From CAZZIZ01 sp964654535 (GTDB lineage Bacteria > Bacteroidota > Bacteroidia > Chitinophagales > UBA2359), in contig CAZZIZ010000222.1 in assembly GCA_964654535.1 (NCBI GenBank), positions 1 through 5,412 of the forward strand: DNA of 5,412 nucleotides, written 5' to 3'. How positions within the stretch are numbered: the first letter of the stretch is position 1; each line of letters opens with the position of its first letter. This document shows, in pieces, positions 4,201 through 5,412 of the stretch. The position numbers and the translations under genes were made by a program. The notes under the pieces were generated by a model. That model saw only the letters and a list, made by a program, of their open reading frames with translations. It did no database searches and was not told where the DNA came from.

Positions 4201-5412
4201 AGGATCAGTTGCTGGAACCCCACCACTAAGTGTAAAGGTGTATGTAAATATTCCTGCGTCTTCATCGCAGAAGAACTGCGGTGAGATAGATATATCTCCC
4301 GGGCAATCATCGTCCTTCGAGCATGCTACCGCGCCACCAGAACTAAATGATGAAGAACAGTTCGAATCATCTTCGAAAAGGAAATCAACTACGGCACCAT
4401 CAGAAAAAGTGAACACTGTTGGTTGACCAATAAATACTTCAAGAGGAGCTCCAATACCAGTACCAGTAATCGTGTACGGTAGGGTAGGGTCAGTTGCCGG
4501 CTCTCCGCCAGAAAGTGTTACGGTGTAAGTGAATACTCCGCTGTCCTCATCGCAATCAAATACTACGTTAGAAACAATATCGCCTGGACAAGTCTTCGTA
4601 CAAGCAACTGGGCCACCAGAAGTAAATGTATCTGAACATCCTTGTGAATCAGTAACAGTTAACATAACCGCTGTTCCATCTGAGTAAGTCACTGTAAGTG
4701 GAGTGCCCGCAAATAGTTGTTGGTTCAGAACGTTCGTTCCGTTAACTGTATATACCTCTAGAGGATCTGAACTAGGCTCTCCACCAGAGAAAGCCCAAGT
4801 GTAAGTGAACTCACCAGCGTCTTCGTCACAATCAAAGTTAGTTTCGGTAATAGCCACAGTACAAACGGCACCACCGCCGCCTCCGCCTCCGGTGCCACAA
4901 TCAATTCTATCAACTTGTATTGGGTTAGAAAGCACTGCGCAGAATGAGTTTACAACCGCGGCAGCATCATCACCAAGGTTAATTGTAAAAGCAGGATCAG
5001 AAACATTTGCTAACCAAATCAGGCAAGTACCAAGACCAGCTCCGTCAAGATCGAATGGACCAGCAGCGGGTAAGCCAAGAACTGTTCCTACGTCATCAGT
5101 GATAATGTAAGTTGCAGTTGCACCAACACCAGCATCGGTAGTTGTGATATTAATTGGATCTGGAACACCATCCACACAAATTGTTGTGTTGTCTGTAGTC
5201 GCAATCGTAGCAGCCGCTACGTTGCACATTGGAGTACAATCAATTCTATTTACGGTAATAGGATTAGATAATGCCGCACAGAAGTTAGCTACAACTGTAT
5301 TCACATTATCACCAGGGCTTATTGCGAAGTTTGGATCAGAAACGTTCACCAAGAAAATTTGGCAAACACCAATTCCGGCACCATCTAAATCGAAAGGACC
5401 ACTTGGTGGAAG
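1240..5412 (-). CDS. Large modular secreted repeat protein, T9SS type A cargo (5' partial)
   Basis: One open frame gives 1390 visible residues, stops at TAA (1240-1242) and is still open at the right edge, so the N-terminus and signal peptide are missing. The TTG at 5350-5352 is an internal Leu: the 20 codons before it, including PFDLDGAG, continue the repeat. Visible order by residue: A repeats 1-172, Gly-rich linker to 183, five B repeats 184-655, A repeats 656-882, Gly/Asp linker 883-896, C repeats 897-1118, diverged B repeat 1119-1205, beta-sandwich domain from about 1208, sorting domain 1311-1390. The composition (Gly, Thr, Asp, Ser, paired Cys, almost no Lys/Arg in the repeats) is that of an extracellular Bacteroidota protein. 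The C-terminal domain should send it through the type IX system to be anchored or released. An adhesin, matrix or filament role, loosely like gliding adhesin SprB, is inference; no catalytic domain is visible. A strong terminator follows. The promoter is outside the window. Confidence 0.92.
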   Translation of the reverse strand, partial: LPPSGPFDLDGAGIGVCQIFLVNVSDPNFAISPGDNVNTVVANFCAALSNPITVNRIDCTPMCNVAAATIATTDNTTICVDGVPDPINITTTDAGVGATATYIITDDVGTVLGLPAAGPFDLDGAGLGTCLIWLANVSDPAFTINLGDDAAAVVNSFCAVLSNPIQVDRIDCGTGGGGGGGAVCTVAITETNFDCDEDAGEFTYTWAFSGGEPSSDPLEVYTVNGTNVLNQQLFAGTPLTVTYSDGTAVMLTVTDSQGCSDTFTSGGPVACTKTCPGDIVSNVVFDCDEDSGVFTYTVTLSGGEPATDPTLPYTITGTGIGAPLEVFIGQPTVFTFSDGAVVDFLFEDDSNCSSSFSSGGAVACSKDDDCPGDISISPQFFCDEDAGIFTYTFTLSGGVPATDPNASYSVTGSGIGAALNVFANGNFALSFSDGTPVVINVTDDGGCTATFDSGGPVACSKDDDCPGDIAITTAFVCDEDAGVFTYTYTLTGGLPGTDPAEGYTVSGTNIGTPLTVFAGVPFSLSYNDGTAVVLSIIDDAGCDASFDSGGPVACSKDDDCPGDIFVTADFLCDEDAGVFTYTFTLSGGLPATDPSELYTVSGTGIGAALSVAINTPFSLSFADGTAVNLNFTDATGCPGSFDSGGPVPCTKGDDDCDCNISPAQILWDNGTPNLTVCAGDPSAIGTVTIPVAPVAPNGFFIVADASGTQILEGPLPGPTFSFENAPPGSCTLYHVAYDCDFTFPTTGLVADITGECIAFSNPITVVRADVDGGKIEDGPTNSEVIVVCTDSEIFGHKVTVDVTTPGTGENCAFIITDATGTIITSGPSEGPLFDFFGADLGTSMIWQICWNGDLVFPDNQVANIMADCFALSNPITVFQEECVGGGGDDGGTSGGGMDCQVIAFPTGPFAGCADIAAQSNINVPATVIMAGSNASVINYGLYTGPNGTGTLLASNNTGQFDFLTIPGLQINTPYYVAGVTGEDLNGDGIADGGFCNLLVPGPSVSWGICLDGCASVTVTQGTQIACPGESVSATAAISGGMTGQAVVYVVHDGVNGQLGNILATNTTGVFTSFDLNAPSFSATYNLSVVVGPDLNGDGFPDNNDPCFQVAFGPFVTFLGEVFINTEVICNEDTGDATVLFFAQGGLPSFDEFASYTINGTGVNGTFTAGEMPIQVSAPNGTGTVSVSAFDPFCNSEETATLILDCDKPTPIELSAFDAIARENDNYITWSTATEINNDFFILARSRDGVNFEPIQTVDGAGNTIVNIDYSFIDTDVEDSGIYYYRLTQVDYNGLSTTADVIFVKRGSTESNFSVSPVPATSFINVYLDDLNLDEKVTVSIYDISGRELDRIEGTGLNSLLQVDIDYLAAGVYFVSANDGSFVYTTKFIKE
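1243..1482 (-). other. T9SS type A C-terminal sorting domain
   Basis: The last 80 residues show the three usual blocks: NFSVSPVPATSFINVYL (the PNP-like strand), VTVSIYDISGREL, and a closing YLAAGVYFVSANDG followed by KFIKE. This matches the Por_Secre_tail/TIGR04183 type. In the family it directs cargo already in the periplasm through the outer-membrane T9SS channel and is usually cleaved, with cargo often attached to A-LPS. Confidence 0.93.
1495..1791 (-). other. Beta-sandwich domain preceding the sorting signal
   Basis: The wording TPIELSAFDA, ITWSTATEINNDFF, RS.DG.NFE.I..V.GAGN, Y.F.D and YYYRL.QVDYNG is a near-textbook example of the domain of about 100 residues found just before the T9SS signal in many Bacteroidota secreted proteins. 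It is probably a fibronectin III-like spacer; its exact role is not known to me. Confidence 0.85.
1798..2058 (-). repeat. Diverged sixth B repeat
   Basis: This 87-residue unit keeps CNEDTG in place of CDEDAG, then GGLPSFDE.ASYTINGTG.NG, then NGTGTV and F..FC, ending in LDC. It lacks the CPGDI start and the SGGPVAC.KDDD tail, and has three Cys instead of four. It stands apart from the main B array, between the C repeats and the C-terminal domains. Confidence 0.7.
2059..2724 (-). repeat. C repeats 1 and 2 with calcium-type motifs
   Basis: Two 111-residue copies (2392-2724 and 2059-2391) share Y/V-x(3-4)-DG or GPNG, L.[AT][ST]N.TG.F, the acidic motif DLNGDGIAD or DLNGDGFPD, a following Cys, and a V.[GF]GP.V.[WF] ending. 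The D.[ND].DG spacing is that of dockerin/EF-hand-like calcium loops, common in secreted Bacteroidota proteins. Overall identity is low, so the pairing rests on these shared landmarks and equal length. Confidence 0.65.
2767..3447 (-). repeat. A repeats 3 and 4
   Basis: Two further A copies, 3106-3447 (114 aa) and 2767-3105 (113 aa), sit after the B array. They share [FI]I[VI][AT]DA[ST]GT.I, a GP.F.F segment, and the ending C.A.SNPITV. They are clearly more diverged than the N-terminal pair. The first starts with CDCNISP directly after the last B unit; the second follows a DVDGG.I.DG joint that, from memory, occurs between such repeats in other Bacteroidota proteins. A linker rich in Gly and Asp (VGGGGDDGGTSGGG, 2725-2766) follows. 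Confidence 0.72.
3448..4863 (-). repeat. Five tandem B repeats (about 95 aa each)
   Basis: Units, N to C: 4591-4863 (91 aa), 4306-4590, 4021-4305 and 3736-4020 (exactly 285 bases each), 3448-3735 (96 aa). The consensus is CPGDI, about seven residues, CDEDAG.FTYT, LSGG.P.TDP, YTV.GT.IG..L, FSDGTAV, TD..GC, SF.SGGPVAC.KDDD. Each has four Cys at about positions 1, 13, 78 and 90, which suggests two disulfides after export. The Asp runs (CDEDAG, KDDD) could bind calcium. The GG.P, Y, DG and D..GC spacing resembles SprB-type repeats of gliding adhesins, so a small beta-sandwich is likely. A Gly7 linker (about 4870-4893) separates it from the preceding A repeat. Confidence 0.88.
4897..5412 (-). repeat. 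A repeats 1 and 2 (first cut by window edge)
   Basis: The first copy (5236-5412) is missing its beginning; the second (4897-5235) is 113 residues. Shared wording is GPFDLDGAG.G.C.I, then NVSDP.F.I..GD, then V..FCA.LSNPI.V.RIDC. The full copy opens with Cys-rich wording (CVDGVPDPI) and YIITDD.GT.LGLP. From memory, similar repeats ending in LS.[NS]P/F[IV].V.R.D occur in Saprospiraceae surface proteins, but I cannot name a Pfam family. Confidence 0.8.

Noticed and set aside
5350..5352. TTG as the start of the large protein
   Set aside because: The frame stays open to the window edge and the upstream codons encode the missing part of an A repeat, so this is an internal Leu.

Overview
The window looks like chromosomal DNA from a member of the Bacteroidota. 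Three things support this: a TonB C-terminal domain of the Bacteroidota type, a DUF4286 protein (a small family I know only from this phylum), and a very large secreted repeat protein ending in a type IX secretion (T9SS) type A sorting domain. The wording of the repeats resembles adhesin-like proteins I remember from Saprospiraceae (Lewinella/Phaeodactylibacter relatives). That narrower placement is from memory and is low confidence.

Layout: positions 1-356 (+) hold the 3' end of a TonB-family gene whose start lies outside the window. After 36 bases comes a complete DUF4286 gene (393-698, +), whose start codon sits inside an 11-bp hairpin. Positions 699-1239 carry no convincing gene but are full of structure. 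There is a folded element at 731-885 with a long central hairpin, then a REP/REPIN-like cluster at 966-1146 (one inverted copy and two abutting 31-bp direct copies of a small palindrome), then a strong minus-strand intrinsic terminator at 1188-1217. Positions 1240-5412 (-) are one open reading frame of 1390 visible residues. It is complete at its C-terminus and runs off the right edge at its N-terminal side.

The large protein is modular. In N-to-C order it has two A repeats (about 113 aa, first one cut by the edge), a poly-Gly linker, five B repeats (mostly 95 aa, four Cys each, CDEDAG signature), two more A repeats, a second Gly/Asp-rich linker, two C repeats (111 aa, each with a DLNGDG calcium-type motif), one diverged B repeat, a beta-sandwich domain typical of T9SS cargo, and the sorting domain. 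It is most likely exported across the outer membrane and held on the surface or released, perhaps as an adhesin.

The two plus-strand genes and the large minus-strand gene converge on the 541-base structured gap. Nothing links them in one pathway. I do not see a clear new multi-gene system. The most unusual material is the structured intergenic DNA and the repeat architecture of the large protein.
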